A stretch of 64,000 nt of DNA from Reyranella sp. (GTDB lineage: Bacteria > Pseudomonadota > Alphaproteobacteria > Reyranellales > Reyranellaceae): assembly GCF_004297265.1 (NCBI RefSeq), contig NZ_SCUT01000009.1, positions 62,001 through 126,000 of the forward strand, written 5' to 3'. Shown piece after piece: positions 22,564-31,242 of this stretch. Below the pieces are notes generated by a model. It did not search any database, was not told the DNA's origin, and was given only the letters and a program-made list of their open reading frames with translations. The translations under genes were made by a program, and so were the position numbers. How positions within the stretch are numbered: the stretch's first letter is position 1; each line of letters starts with the position of its first letter.

Positions 22564-22850
22564 AGAGGCACCCTCTCCTGATGCGATGACAGGGGGTTGT
22601 GTTTAGCGGGATTGGGGGATGGGGGCGAGACGTGGGGGCACTTCTGGACACAACTATCAAGTATCGCCCAAGAGATAACTCGTCACCAACCTAGTCAATC
22701 AATACTCGAACAGCGAGACTAACTGAGCGGAAGCTTCAAAAAACTTCCTTGTTCCAAAAATTGAATGAGGTTGCAGATCAAACGCAAAACCCACCAATAT
22801 AGGAAAATGAGGCAGATCAGGTTGATATTAGTCACTAGGAGCTAGTTTCT
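22564..22850. other. Boundary region: G-run cluster, then AT-rich flank
   Basis: 22592-22638 holds runs of five, three, five, five and five G on the plus strand, a possible G-quadruplex. From about 22655 the composition turns AT-rich, marking the left edge of the transferred pair of genes. CTAGGAGCT (22834-22842) is the ribosome site of the next gene. No gene is seen. Confidence 0.45.
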
Positions 22851-24344
22851 ATGCTGAATGAAGATCTTGCGTCTCTTCTCTTGCCAATCGGTCACGATAC
22901 GGCAAACGCCTCATACGATCCAGAAACCTTTCACGTTCTCCATCCAGCTCTCAAGAAAGAAGATTCTCCAACAATCTTCTCCCTATTACATGAATGCGTT
23001 CATGTCATTCAACATAGTTGTACTTCAACGGGCATTCACGACGTAATTGCGAAAGCGACGCGAGATCAAAACGTCGAAACGTTCATAAAAAGCGCTTCAA
23101 TAGATTTTGATTTGTATCCCGGGCACAAGTCTTGGTTCGGCTTGTACAGGCACCGATCAAGTCCAGATTTTTATCGCAACACCGTTAGATCAAAAGATGG
23201 ACTAAGCCTTCAAGCGTTTATAGATATTTGGTATTCGAATTTTCTCGCTGATAGATTTCGCCACGATCCGATTGCTGTGGCCAAATTGGCAAAGCGCTAT
23301 GACCCTCGTTACGAAGACCCATTTGTAGCGCTTCTACTGAGTCAAGCGAAGCAGCTTGTATTTGCGCAACACCGGTGGGCGCCAGCCTTTTTCGATCCAT
23401 CTGAAGACTACACCTTCGATGACTACAATGCCCAAGCATTTGAGTCGTATATTAAGAGCCAGCAGATATGGTGGCCTGGGTCAGCGGAACAAAAAGTACT
23501 TTCATCCCGGTTGTTGTACGAGGCTTGGGCATGCGCCATCGAAATGCTTCACATGAAGCGCTTAGGGTTAAACTGGGAATGGTTGAAGCGGTACCAAGAA
23601 ATATTGAATTCTGAATACAAATATTTTTTTCAATGGGTTGAGAAGAATTTTATTACCTTAGTTGGCGTCGACATACTCGAAGAGCCGCTCATTCTTTTGG
23701 ATTTAGCGATCATGTGCGAGCTGGCTCTTAATCCTCGCAATGCACCTTTCGTGAAAGAGATGTTTTCGGAAGGTATAACCAAACTTAATCCTCCATCGCG
23801 ATTTGCGACTTTGAATAAGCATGCTCGTGTCGTCTGGGACACTATCGGCAGCCCCAAAACCCTTGGAATAGACGAAATTAAATCGCGCGTTCGCACCTGG
23901 CGTTCACGCGCAAGCTTTAATTGCGTCGAGCTTCAAGAATTATCTGGATTGCAACTTAAGGAACAGTACAAAGGACGCTTAGGCTACGCTGGCATTGAAC
24001 TCTTGCTATCTTACAAGGATCAACTTTTCTCAGCGAATCCAACAGCAGAATCTGTCACCGAAATCATTCTTTCTGAGAATTTTTTGGCAAGCAGACCGCC
24101 ACTAGCTATCTACAAGTATGATCAAGAAGAAGAATATACCTTCTCCGAACAATGCTTCCCAAGCCAAGAGATCTTAATCAAAAAGGTCACAGAAATAATG
24201 TATTACAATGCAATGAAAGATTTAGTTATTGGCTTCGCTCCGATCCAATGCCTTATAGGTGGCCACTATGACCTAGAGAAAAATATTCCGGGCTTAACCC
24301 AGTTTGTCAAAAAGCAAATTACTCGTCTGACTCGTCGGCAGTGA
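22851..24344 (+). CDS. Putative zinc metallopeptidase-like protein (HExxH) in an AT-rich island
   Basis: A 497-residue protein that I do not recognise as a named family. Residues 47-51 are HECVH, followed by Val-Ile-Gln-His, i.e. an HExxH zinc motif in a predicted helix after Ile-Phe-Ser-Leu-Leu. A Glu in Leu-Tyr-Glu-Ala-Trp-Ala-Cys-Ala-Ile-Glu (about 224-233) could be the third ligand. No signal peptide or clear membrane segment is visible, so it acts in the cytoplasm. Codon and base use differ from the neighbours (AT-rich), implying transfer. It converges with, and overlaps by 26 bases, the small gene at 24319-24618. A defence or conflict role is inference from composition and partner. Confidence 0.6.
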   Translation: MLNEDLASLLLPIGHDTANASYDPETFHVLHPALKKEDSPTIFSLLHECVHVIQHSCTSTGIHDVIAKATRDQNVETFIKSASIDFDLYPGHKSWFGLYRHRSSPDFYRNTVRSKDGLSLQAFIDIWYSNFLADRFRHDPIAVAKLAKRYDPRYEDPFVALLLSQAKQLVFAQHRWAPAFFDPSEDYTFDDYNAQAFESYIKSQQIWWPGSAEQKVLSSRLLYEAWACAIEMLHMKRLGLNWEWLKRYQEILNSEYKYFFQWVEKNFITLVGVDILEEPLILLDLAIMCELALNPRNAPFVKEMFSEGITKLNPPSRFATLNKHARVVWDTIGSPKTLGIDEIKSRVRTWRSRASFNCVELQELSGLQLKEQYKGRLGYAGIELLLSYKDQLFSANPTAESVTEIILSENFLASRPPLAIYKYDQEEEYTFSEQCFPSQEILIKKVTEIMYYNAMKDLVIGFAPIQCLIGGHYDLEKNIPGLTQFVKKQITRLTRRQ

Positions 24345-24618
24345 CCGAAGTCACCTCAATTTTGGATGTCTGCTTACGATGTTCTCTAAATCGACTTAAA
24401 GCAGCATGGATCATATCGTGAGCTACGCTAGCTGAAATATGAGCAGAAAAAGCAACTACGAGATACTCGAACGCTGTCATCCCTAACGGTCGAACTGCGT
24501 TCATGTGATCCGTCCTGTCCTCATTGACGAAGACCGCATCCGCGCGATCATCCACCAAAAATTTGCGAAAGGCTTCCAATTCATCCTTCGCGCCCCGAAT
24601 TGTAGCCTCGATACTCAT
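24319..24618 (-). CDS. EACC1-like small protein (tentative), partner of the HExxH gene
   Basis: A 99-residue protein with the order: strand (Ser-Ile-Glu-Ala-Thr-Ile-Arg), helix with Leu-Glu-Ala-Phe-Arg-Lys-Phe-Leu, short strand (Ala-Val-Phe-Val), a Gly-Met-Thr-Ala-Phe-Glu-Tyr-Leu-Val-Val hydrophobic helix pair, a basic stretch and a final strand (Lys-Ile-Glu-Val-Thr). This is the layout of effector-associated constant component 1 (EACC1) proteins, found beside varied effectors in bacterial conflict systems; the match is by pattern only. AT-rich like its neighbour. It is encoded on the opposite strand, which is unusual for a co-operating pair. Confidence 0.45.
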   Translation of the reverse strand: MSIEATIRGAKDELEAFRKFLVDDRADAVFVNEDRTDHMNAVRPLGMTAFEYLVVAFSAHISASVAHDMIHAALSRFREHRKQTSKIEVTSVTADESDE

Positions 24619-24970
24619 ATAACAACCTGAGGTTAGATACTTCTTAAGAACGGATTAGAAAGGAGTCTGGAACGCATTGCAAGACAGGAGCAACTTCGAT
24701 CTACTCGCCCACTCGGGAGCGTCGTGACGGCGCTGGCAAAGGTCGTTCTAAGCGTATGCCCCAACACATCATCGCTGCTGGAGAGGCACACTCAGAGTGA
24801 AGCTGCTTGTGTGGGGCCGGCAATAGGGTCGCACTCACCCCTCAGGATCGGAAGATTGCCAAGGTCCGCTCGCATGATAGCTACGATCCTATCTGTAGCA
24901 CTGCTTCGACGAGCCGTTCTACAATGCTTGCCGGTACACTCCGCACCTCCCGCCATCGGGCCTTTCGCCC
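24619..24970. other. Right edge of the AT-rich island, no gene
   Basis: No reading frame here has coding character or a ribosome site. GC content rises again toward 24900. AACCTGAGGTT (24626-24636) is a short palindrome directly upstream of the small minus-strand gene and might be a regulatory site. Confidence 0.35.
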
Positions 24971-25978
24971 CTACTCCGCCTTCAGCAACCCATCCTTGAT
25001 CATCTGCGCGGCCGCCGCATCCTCCTTCTTCAGGAGCGCGTCGTATTGCTCGGGAGTCATCTTGCGGCCCTCGGTGCCGAGGCCGCGCAGCTTGGCCTGG
25101 ACCTCCGGATCGTCGAGCACCTTCTGCAGCGCGTCGCCCAGCACCTTCACCGTCGCGGGCGGCGTCTTGGCGGGCGCGAGCAGGCCGGAGCCGGTGACGA
25201 TCTCGAAGCCCTTGAGGCCGAGCTCGTCGAGGGTTGGCGTGTCGGGCAGGTCGGTGGCGCGCTTCAGGCTGGTCACCGCCAGCGGCTTGAAGGCGCCCAA
25301 GCGGAGCTGGCCGATCGAGCTGGGGATCTGGTCGACGACGGCGTCGATGTTGCCGCCGAGTAGGTCGGTGATGGCCGGCGACGAGCCCTTGTAGGGCACC
25401 GCGGTGAACTTCGTGCCCAGCATCTGCTGCATCCGCAGGATCGCGACATGGTTGGTCGTGCCGTTGCCGGCATGGCCGATGCGCACCGCCTCGGGGTTCG
25501 CCTCGGCGTAGTCCGCGAACTCGGCAAAGGTCTTGAAGCGGCTGTTGGCCGGCACCTCGAGCACCAGCGGCGTCTCGGAGGTCGAGCCGATGCCCGCGAA
25601 CTCCTCCACCTTATAGGGCGGCGTCGGCACCAGGCGCGGCGCCAGCACGAAGCCGGTCGTGCCGGCCAGCACCAGGGTGTAGCCGTCGGGCCTGGCCTTA
25701 GCGACGGCGGTCTGGGCGATCAGGCCCGCGGCGCCCGGCCGGTTGTCGATGACGACCGGCTGGCCCAACACCTTCGACATCGCCTGGGCCACGGTGCGCG
25801 CCGTCACGTCGATGTTCCCGCCGGCGGCATAGCCCACGAGGATGGTGATGGGCTTGCTGGGGAAATCCGGTGTCTGGGTCTGGGTCTGGGCCGGGGCGCT
25901 GGCCGTGCCCGTGGCCGTGCCGACGAGCGGTGCGGCGGCGAACGAAATACCGAGCGCGACGAAATTCCTTCTACGCAT
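24971..25978 (-). CDS. Tripartite tricarboxylate transporter binding protein (Bug family)
   Basis: A 335-residue exported protein with an Arg-rich signal (Met-Arg-Arg-Arg-Asn-Phe) and a cleavage region about residue 30. Family signatures are Phe-Pro-Ser-Lys-Pro-Ile near 39-44, Gly-Gly-Asn-Ile-Asp, and Pro-Asp-Gly-Tyr-Thr-Leu. Bug proteins bind carboxylates or aromatic acids in the periplasm. No TctA/TctB membrane genes are close, so this is one of the many orphan binding proteins typical of such genomes. Ligand unknown. Confidence 0.93.
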   Translation of the reverse strand: MRRRNFVALGISFAAAPLVGTATGTASAPAQTQTQTPDFPSKPITILVGYAAGGNIDVTARTVAQAMSKVLGQPVVIDNRPGAAGLIAQTAVAKARPDGYTLVLAGTTGFVLAPRLVPTPPYKVEEFAGIGSTSETPLVLEVPANSRFKTFAEFADYAEANPEAVRIGHAGNGTTNHVAILRMQQMLGTKFTAVPYKGSSPAITDLLGGNIDAVVDQIPSSIGQLRLGAFKPLAVTSLKRATDLPDTPTLDELGLKGFEIVTGSGLLAPAKTPPATVKVLGDALQKVLDDPEVQAKLRGLGTEGRKMTPEQYDALLKKEDAAAAQMIKDGLLKAE

Positions 25979-26068
25979 GAAAAACCCCCGGAGACCTTCC
26001 CCGGAGGTTCTTATCAGCCCATGCGGCGGCGTTGGTGCGGCGTGTGCGACAGCGTTCCGCCGCCCGGA

Positions 26069-26428
26069 TCAGCAGCGTGCGTAGCGCTGGCGGTAGCCGT
26101 CGTAATACTGGGTGCCGCAGGCCACCTGCTGCTGGACGACCTGGTCGGCGTAGCCGTTCTGGCCGCGGTTGGTGACGGTCACGGTCGTCATCCGCGGACC
26201 CTGATTGTAGTAGCCGTTATTGTAGCCGTTGTTATAGGCGTAGCCCTGATTGCCGTAATAGGCCGGCGCGGGCTGCGAATAGGCATAGCGCGGCGGCGGC
26301 GGCGCGTAATAGCCGTTGTTGTACGCGGGCTGGTAGCCGGTCGGCTGGCCGTAGCTATCGCCCTGGCAGGCGGCCGCCCCCATGCCGATGCCCGCAACAA
26401 GCACAAGCCTCGCAAAGGTCGTCAGCAT
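26069..26428 (-). CDS. Tyr/Asn/Gly-rich small lipoprotein
   Basis: A 119-residue protein with a signal and lipobox (Gly-Ala-Ala-Ala-Cys21). Residues 22-80 are low complexity, with repeated Tyr-Asn-Asn-Gly-Tyr and Tyr-Ala-Tyr units, Pro runs and Gln. The C-terminal part has two Cys (Ala-Cys-Gly-Thr and the terminal Arg-Cys), possibly a disulfide. No function known; such repeats suggest a surface-exposed or flexible envelope protein. Confidence 0.65.
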   Translation of the reverse strand: MLTTFARLVLVAGIGMGAAACQGDSYGQPTGYQPAYNNGYYAPPPPRYAYSQPAPAYYGNQGYAYNNGYNNGYYNQGPRMTTVTVTNRGQNGYADQVVQQQVACGTQYYDGYRQRYARC

Positions 26429-26638
26429 CTCTCACCCTCCAGCCCGGATGGGGCACACGATCATCATCGGAAGCGCTGCGGGCCAAACCAAGGCGGAATT
26501 GGCCATTTCTTGCGACGTATAACGCGCGGCCCCGATGGAAGTTGCCGACCGCGCGAGTCAGCCCGAGACGGCCGGTCGGTGTTCGCCGGCGCGCCTCCTC
26601 GAGATGAGGGGTTTGGTTCAACTCGAAGCGGAAGGGGT

Positions 26639-27685
26639 CTAGGCTCGGGCGCTGCGCCACGCCGCCGGCGATTGCCCGGCCCGTACGCTGAACGCCCGCG
26701 AGAAGGCGGCGACGTCGGAATAGCAGGTGGTGACGGCGATGTCGGCGACGGTGAGATCGGTGTCGCGCAACAACTGCTGTGCGACCTGGAGGCGGACCTC
26801 CGCGATCAGGTCGCGGATGGAGGTGCCGCGTTCGGCCAGGCGGCGATTCAGCGTCCTCCGGCTGAGGCCGGTGGCGGAAGAGACGGCGTCGACGCCGACG
26901 ATGCCCTGCGCCATTGCGCCGATGACGGCCCGGCGGGCCCGGACGGCAATGTCGAGGTCCTCGCCGGCCGCGGGCGGCGATGGCGGCCCGGCCGGTCCCG
27001 GCGGCGTCGACACGGGGCGCCGCGGCAACCAGCACGGATCGAAGTACACGGCGCTCTGCGGCGCATCGAAGACGAGCGGTGCCTTGAAGAAGTCATCGTA
27101 GGGCCGGCGGTCGGCCAGCTCGCGATGGGCGAAGGTCACGCGCAGCGGCGTCCATTGGGGACCGCCCAGAAAGCGCAGGATGTTGATCGCCGCCGCCAGC
27201 GAGAAGTCCTCGAGATGCAAGGTGCCGCGCCGGTGCCAGGCATAGGGCGTGATGCTGAAGCAGGCGCCGTCGGGACCGACCGAGAGGGCCGGCACCAGCG
27301 CCTCGCCGTTCAGGTGCAGGTTCATCGTGAGGCCGCGCAGCGCCCGCTCGACCGTGAGGGCGCCGCCCAGCAGGCGGGCGAGCGGTGCGCCGAGAGCGGC
27401 GGGTCCCACCGGCTGGGCGAGCAGCAGCCCGAGATGCGGACAGTTCGCGGCCTCGCCGCAGCGCGCCACGAGATCGAGCAGCCGGTCGACGGGCCAGCGA
27501 TTGTCGGGATGGCCGAAGCAGTCAGGCGGCAGGCCGGCCTCGCCGATCAGCGGCGCCAGCGGGACCCCGAACCGCCCCAGCAGCGCTTCCAGACCGAACA
27601 TCGGCCCGACACGCATGGTGCGAGCTGCAGAGTCGCTGCGGCGGGCGGGCGGGCCGAGTTCATCGGAGGTCGCGAGGACAGTCAC
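26639..27685 (-). CDS. AraC-family regulator with PF12625-type sensor domain
   Basis: A 348-residue protein. The N-terminal about 200 residues resemble the arabinose-binding-like domain of OruR/ArgR-type regulators (Gly-Glu-Ala-Gly-Leu-Pro, a later Phe-Ala-His-Arg-Glu-Leu). The C-terminal double HTH has Gly-Leu-Ser-Arg-Arg-Thr-Leu-Asn-Arg-Arg-Leu-Ala-Glu-Arg-Gly and Asp-Val-Ala-Ala-Phe-Ser-Arg-Ala-Phe. The GTG start at 27685 is chosen because upstream codons are irregular; ATG 27748 is possible. It is divergent from the beta-barrel gene at 27778 and probably regulates it and the DUF1254 gene. Confidence 0.87.
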   Translation of the reverse strand: MTVLATSDELGPPARRSDSAARTMRVGPMFGLEALLGRFGVPLAPLIGEAGLPPDCFGHPDNRWPVDRLLDLVARCGEAANCPHLGLLLAQPVGPAALGAPLARLLGGALTVERALRGLTMNLHLNGEALVPALSVGPDGACFSITPYAWHRRGTLHLEDFSLAAAINILRFLGGPQWTPLRVTFAHRELADRRPYDDFFKAPLVFDAPQSAVYFDPCWLPRRPVSTPPGPAGPPSPPAAGEDLDIAVRARRAVIGAMAQGIVGVDAVSSATGLSRRTLNRRLAERGTSIRDLIAEVRLQVAQQLLRDTDLTVADIAVTTCYSDVAAFSRAFSVRAGQSPAAWRSARA

Positions 27686-27777
27686 GTTGCGCGGAAGATT
27701 GCACTTTTGGCGCAAACTGTCATGGCCTCCGGCAAGGCGCTTTGGCACACCGCCGGGGAGAAATAGTCCCCCTCGAA

Positions 27778-28689
27778 ATGGCCGGAGAAGCCCTCGTGAA
27801 TCGGAAGTTGGCGGCTGCTGTGCTCGTCGTCGGGGGTGTCCTCGCCTGCACGGGCGTGGCGATGGCCGAGCCGGCGGCCGCCAACACCGCCGTGGCAGCC
27901 GATCCCGACGCCTGGCGCTTCCAGGTCGCCAGCTATGGCTGGCTGATGAGCGTGAGCGGCAGCACCACCTCGCACGGCCAGACGGTCGACACCAATGCGA
28001 GCTTCATCGACCTCTTGCAGAAGAGCGATTCGCTGATCGGCTTCATGGGCTATCTCGAAGCCGACAGGGGACCGGTCGGCGTCTATGCCGATCTCGTCTT
28101 CACCAGGATGGGCTTCACCACCAGCCAGGCCGCCTATCGCAACCCGGTCGCCGGCCTGAAGCTCAGCGCGACGGCCAACGCGGCGCTCACGATGCAGATG
28201 TTCATCGCCGAGCTGGGCGGCGTCTACCGGCTGGCGCGCTGGGGCGACGACGGCAGCGGCTCGACGACGCTCGAAGCCGTCGGCGGCTTCCGCTACTGGA
28301 ACGTCAACCTGGTAGGCACCTTCGACGCGCTGCTCAACGCCGACACGACGCGCTTCAACCTGAGCCGCAGCGGCGGCTTCGCGCTGGCCGACAGCGGCAC
28401 CACGGCCTGGGTCGATCCGCTGGTCGGCCTGCGCCTGCGCCACCAGCTCGCGCCCAACCAGACGATCACGGTGCGCGGCGACATCGGCGGCTTCAACCTG
28501 CAAAACTCGCTGAGCTGGCAGGCGATCGCCGTCTATTCCTACGACTGGCAGCTGAGCGGCTACCAGATCGCGGCCCTCGCGGGCTTCCGTGCGCTCGGCG
28601 TCAACTACAACAGCGGCAGCGGCGCCACCGCCTTCGGCCTCAACGAGGTCTTCTACGGCCCGGTCCTGGGCGTGAGTTTCCGGTTCTGA
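27778..28689 (+). CDS. Outer-membrane beta-barrel-like protein
   Basis: A 303-residue protein with a signal peptide (Ala-Ala-Ala-Val-Leu-Val-Val ... Ala-Met-Ala-Glu) and then alternating aromatic/polar strands (Trp-Arg-Phe-Gln-Val-Ala-Ser-Tyr-Gly-Trp), ending Val-Ser-Phe-Arg-Phe with a terminal Phe as in outer-membrane proteins. The start may be ATG 27778 or GTG 27796 (better ribosome site GGAGAAG). It is followed 17 bases later by the DUF1254 gene. Transport role unknown. Confidence 0.7.
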   Translation: MAGEALVNRKLAAAVLVVGGVLACTGVAMAEPAAANTAVAADPDAWRFQVASYGWLMSVSGSTTSHGQTVDTNASFIDLLQKSDSLIGFMGYLEADRGPVGVYADLVFTRMGFTTSQAAYRNPVAGLKLSATANAALTMQMFIAELGGVYRLARWGDDGSGSTTLEAVGGFRYWNVNLVGTFDALLNADTTRFNLSRSGGFALADSGTTAWVDPLVGLRLRHQLAPNQTITVRGDIGGFNLQNSLSWQAIAVYSYDWQLSGYQIAALAGFRALGVNYNSGSGATAFGLNEVFYGPVLGVSFRF

Positions 28690-28706
28690 AAGAGAGAGGT
28701 TCGATC

Positions 28707-30143
28707 ATGGCCATCAATCGTCGCAACGCCACGCTGGGCGGTCTCGCCGGCACGCTCTCGGCCCTCGGCGGCCTTCTTCCCACTGCGGGCGCACAGGCCC
28801 AGGAAGGCGTGCCGATCCTCGGCGGGCTGGAGGAGTTCTGGCTGGGGACCGACGCCTATGTCTATGGCTACCCGCTGGTCACCATGGAGATGACGCGGCG
28901 GATCATGACCAACGTCGCGGCCCCCGCCGGCACGCGCGCGCCGATGGGCCAGTTCGCACGCATCCGTGAATATCCCAGCGCCGCCTTCCGCGACGTCACC
29001 GCGCCCAACGCCGACACGCTCTACACCATCGCCTGGGCCGATGTCGGCAAGGAGCCGTGGATCCTCAGCCTGCCCGACATGAAGGGCCGCTATTACCTGT
29101 TCCCGATGCTCGACGGCTGGACGAGCGTCTTCCAGGTGCCCGGGTCGCGCACCACCGGCACCGGCGCGCAGACCTACGCCATCACCGGACCGGGCTGGAA
29201 GGGCACGCTCCCCGCCGGCGTGAAGGAATACAAGTCGCCGACCAGCCTGGTCTGGATGCTGGGCCGCATCTACTGCACCGGCACGCCGGAGGACTACGCC
29301 GCCGTCCATGCGCTCCAGGACCAGTGCAAGCTGGTGCCGCTCAGCGCCTGGGGCAAGGACTACACGCCGCCGGCCGGCATCGTGGATCCCAAGGTCGACA
29401 TGAAGACGGCGGTGCGCGAGCAGGTGAACGCGCTCGACGCCGTCTCCTACTTCACGCTGCTGGCCGAGCTGATGAAGACCAATCCGCCGGTCGCCGCCGA
29501 CGCCGCGGCCGTCGCGCGCTTCGCCCGCATCGGCCTGGTGCCCGGCCAGGATTTCGACAGGACGAAGCTCAACGCCGACTTCGTGGCGCGCATCCCGCAC
29601 ATCGCCTTCGACCGCATCATGCTGCAGCTCAAGGTCGGCAAGCCGGTGAAGAACGTGAACGGCTGGCTCTACGACACCGTCACCGGGATCTACGGCACCG
29701 ACTATCTCAACCGCGCGCTGGTCACGGCGATCGGACTGGGGGCCAACCGGCCGCAGGACGCGATCTATCCGATGTCGATGAAGGACGCCGACGGGCGCGA
29801 CTATGACGGCGCGAACAAGTACGTGATGCGCTTCCCCAAGGGCCAGCTGCCGCCGGTCAAGGGCTTCTGGTCGCTCACCATGTACGACGCCGACTTCTTC
29901 TTCGTCGCCAACCCGATCAACCGCTACTCGATCAGCGCGCGGCAGAAGCTGAAGGCCAACGCCGACGGCTCGACCGATCTCTACATCCAGAACGAATCGC
30001 CCGGTGCCGACAAGGAGTCGAACTGGCTGCCCGCGCCCAAGGGCAAGTTCCAGCTGATGCTGCGCCTCTACTGGCCCACCGAGACGCCGCCGTCGATCAT
30101 CAACGGCACCTGGTCCCCGCCGCCGGCGAAGAAAGTCGGGTAG
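28707..30143 (+). CDS. DUF1254/DUF1214-domain exported protein
   Basis: A 478-residue protein with a Tat-like signal (Asn-Arg-Arg-Asn-Ala-Thr-Leu-Gly). Residues about 45-180 match DUF1254 (Asp-Ala-Tyr-Val-Tyr-Gly-Tyr-Pro-Leu-Val, Asn-Ala-Asp-Thr-Leu-Tyr, Tyr-Tyr-Leu-Phe-Pro-Met-Leu) and the C-terminal part DUF1214 (Gly-Phe-Trp-Ser-Leu-Thr-Met-Tyr). Proteins with both domains are widespread in soil bacteria, with unresolved function. It follows the beta-barrel gene and is probably co-transcribed. Confidence 0.9.
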   Translation: MAINRRNATLGGLAGTLSALGGLLPTAGAQAQEGVPILGGLEEFWLGTDAYVYGYPLVTMEMTRRIMTNVAAPAGTRAPMGQFARIREYPSAAFRDVTAPNADTLYTIAWADVGKEPWILSLPDMKGRYYLFPMLDGWTSVFQVPGSRTTGTGAQTYAITGPGWKGTLPAGVKEYKSPTSLVWMLGRIYCTGTPEDYAAVHALQDQCKLVPLSAWGKDYTPPAGIVDPKVDMKTAVREQVNALDAVSYFTLLAELMKTNPPVAADAAAVARFARIGLVPGQDFDRTKLNADFVARIPHIAFDRIMLQLKVGKPVKNVNGWLYDTVTGIYGTDYLNRALVTAIGLGANRPQDAIYPMSMKDADGRDYDGANKYVMRFPKGQLPPVKGFWSLTMYDADFFFVANPINRYSISARQKLKANADGSTDLYIQNESPGADKESNWLPAPKGKFQLMLRLYWPTETPPSIINGTWSPPPAKKVG

Positions 30144-30159
30144 AAGCTCCCCTTCGCGA

Positions 30160-31242
30160 TCACTTCGGGGCGCCGCCGAGCGTCGCAGCGATCTCGCGTG
30201 CGGCGAGGGCGGCGCCACGGAAGGTGAAGTGCAGCATCGTGTAGTAGGCGTCGATATCGCGGCCGACATTCTCCTGCGCGAAGGCAGGAGTCGTGTCGAG
30301 GGTATCGAGGCCCGCCCGCGCCGCGCAGTCGAGTACCCGTGTCAGCGCTTCGCGCTGGCCGGCGGCCGCCTTCGCGTCGAAGAACACACCCTGCTCCGGC
30401 AAGGCCACCACTAGGGCGGCGGCACCCTCGCGCTTCGCCAGGGACGCCAAACGGTCCATCAGCCGGCAGGATACGACGAAGGGATCGACGCCCGTTCCGA
30501 TCTCGCGGCCCGACCAGTAGGCCCGCAGGCCGAGGCGCGTCACGATCAGGTCGAACAGGTGCGAATGGCCCAGCAGCCCCCGCGCCAGCACGACCGGCGG
30601 CGGGAAGTTCACCCCCGGTACCGGCACGTTGTGCAGCGCGAGTCCTCCTTGCGCGTCCGGAACGAAATAGGGCTTGCCCCGGGAGTCGCGGACAGAGAGG
30701 GCGGTGCGCGAAATATCGTCGGCGATGAAGGCCAGGACGACCGTCGCCGGCCTGAACTCGGGAACGAGGCGCTCGGCCCGCAGCACCATCTGGTCGAGGC
30801 CATAGCCGCGCACGCCGGCATTGAGCACGGGCCGGCCGGTGATGCGTTCCAGTTCGGCAGGCCAAGTCTCGTTGTCGCCCACGGCATAACCCTCGGTCAT
30901 GGAATCGCCGAACGTCATGATCGACGGACCGATCGCCCGGGGCGCTTCGCGGTTCTGCGCGCGCGTGCCCTCGTCGGTGAAGGTGAGGAACTTGCCCAGC
31001 ATCTTTCCCGAGGAACCGGCGACCGGCGCCCATCCCAGGATCGAATCGTAGGCGAACTGCGTCTCCCCTGGCGCCGGCTCCGAGGCCTCGACCAAGGAGT
31101 TGGGCCAGTGCCACAGGGAGACGTCCGGATCCCACAGGCGCGTCGCGACCTCACCCGCCAAGAGACAGAACACCACCGTCGCGGCGCCGAGAGCCAGCCC
31201 GCCCAACACTGAGGAAGACCGGCCGGGCGCGGGGTTGGTCAC
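30160..31242 (-). CDS. Membrane-anchored SGNH-hydrolase-like protein
   Basis: A 360-residue protein with one N-terminal hydrophobic segment (about 12-34) and a periplasmic domain. Block I of the SGNH family is Phe-Gly-Asp-Ser-Met-Thr-Glu-Gly at about 110-117; the likely catalytic Asp/His are in Asp-Ala-Tyr-Tyr-Thr-Met-Leu-His-Phe near the end. Such anchored esterases remove or transfer acetyl groups on polysaccharides or lipids. GTG 31242 overlaps the HxlR stop (GTGA), so the two are translationally coupled. Confidence 0.75.
   Translation of the reverse strand: MTNPAPGRSSSVLGGLALGAATVVFCLLAGEVATRLWDPDVSLWHWPNSLVEASEPAPGETQFAYDSILGWAPVAGSSGKMLGKFLTFTDEGTRAQNREAPRAIGPSIMTFGDSMTEGYAVGDNETWPAELERITGRPVLNAGVRGYGLDQMVLRAERLVPEFRPATVVLAFIADDISRTALSVRDSRGKPYFVPDAQGGLALHNVPVPGVNFPPPVVLARGLLGHSHLFDLIVTRLGLRAYWSGREIGTGVDPFVVSCRLMDRLASLAKREGAAALVVALPEQGVFFDAKAAAGQREALTRVLDCAARAGLDTLDTTPAFAQENVGRDIDAYYTMLHFTFRGAALAAREIAATLGGAPK

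Noticed and set aside
22851-24618. Reading the AT-rich pair as a classical toxin-antitoxin operon
   Set aside because: The genes converge rather than share a transcript, and the large protein is far longer than known type II toxins.
24724-24999. 91-codon plus-strand frame between the EACC1-like and Bug genes
   Set aside because: Overlaps the end of the Bug gene and has no conserved features.
25979-26010. Possible terminator at CCCCCGGAGACCTTCCCCGGAGG
   Set aside because: The two CCCCGGAG units are direct, not inverted, repeats and lie upstream of the Bug start codon.
25448-27766. 772-codon plus-strand open frame opposite the Bug protein, lipoprotein and AraC genes
   Set aside because: Antisense to three identified genes with no recognisable domain.
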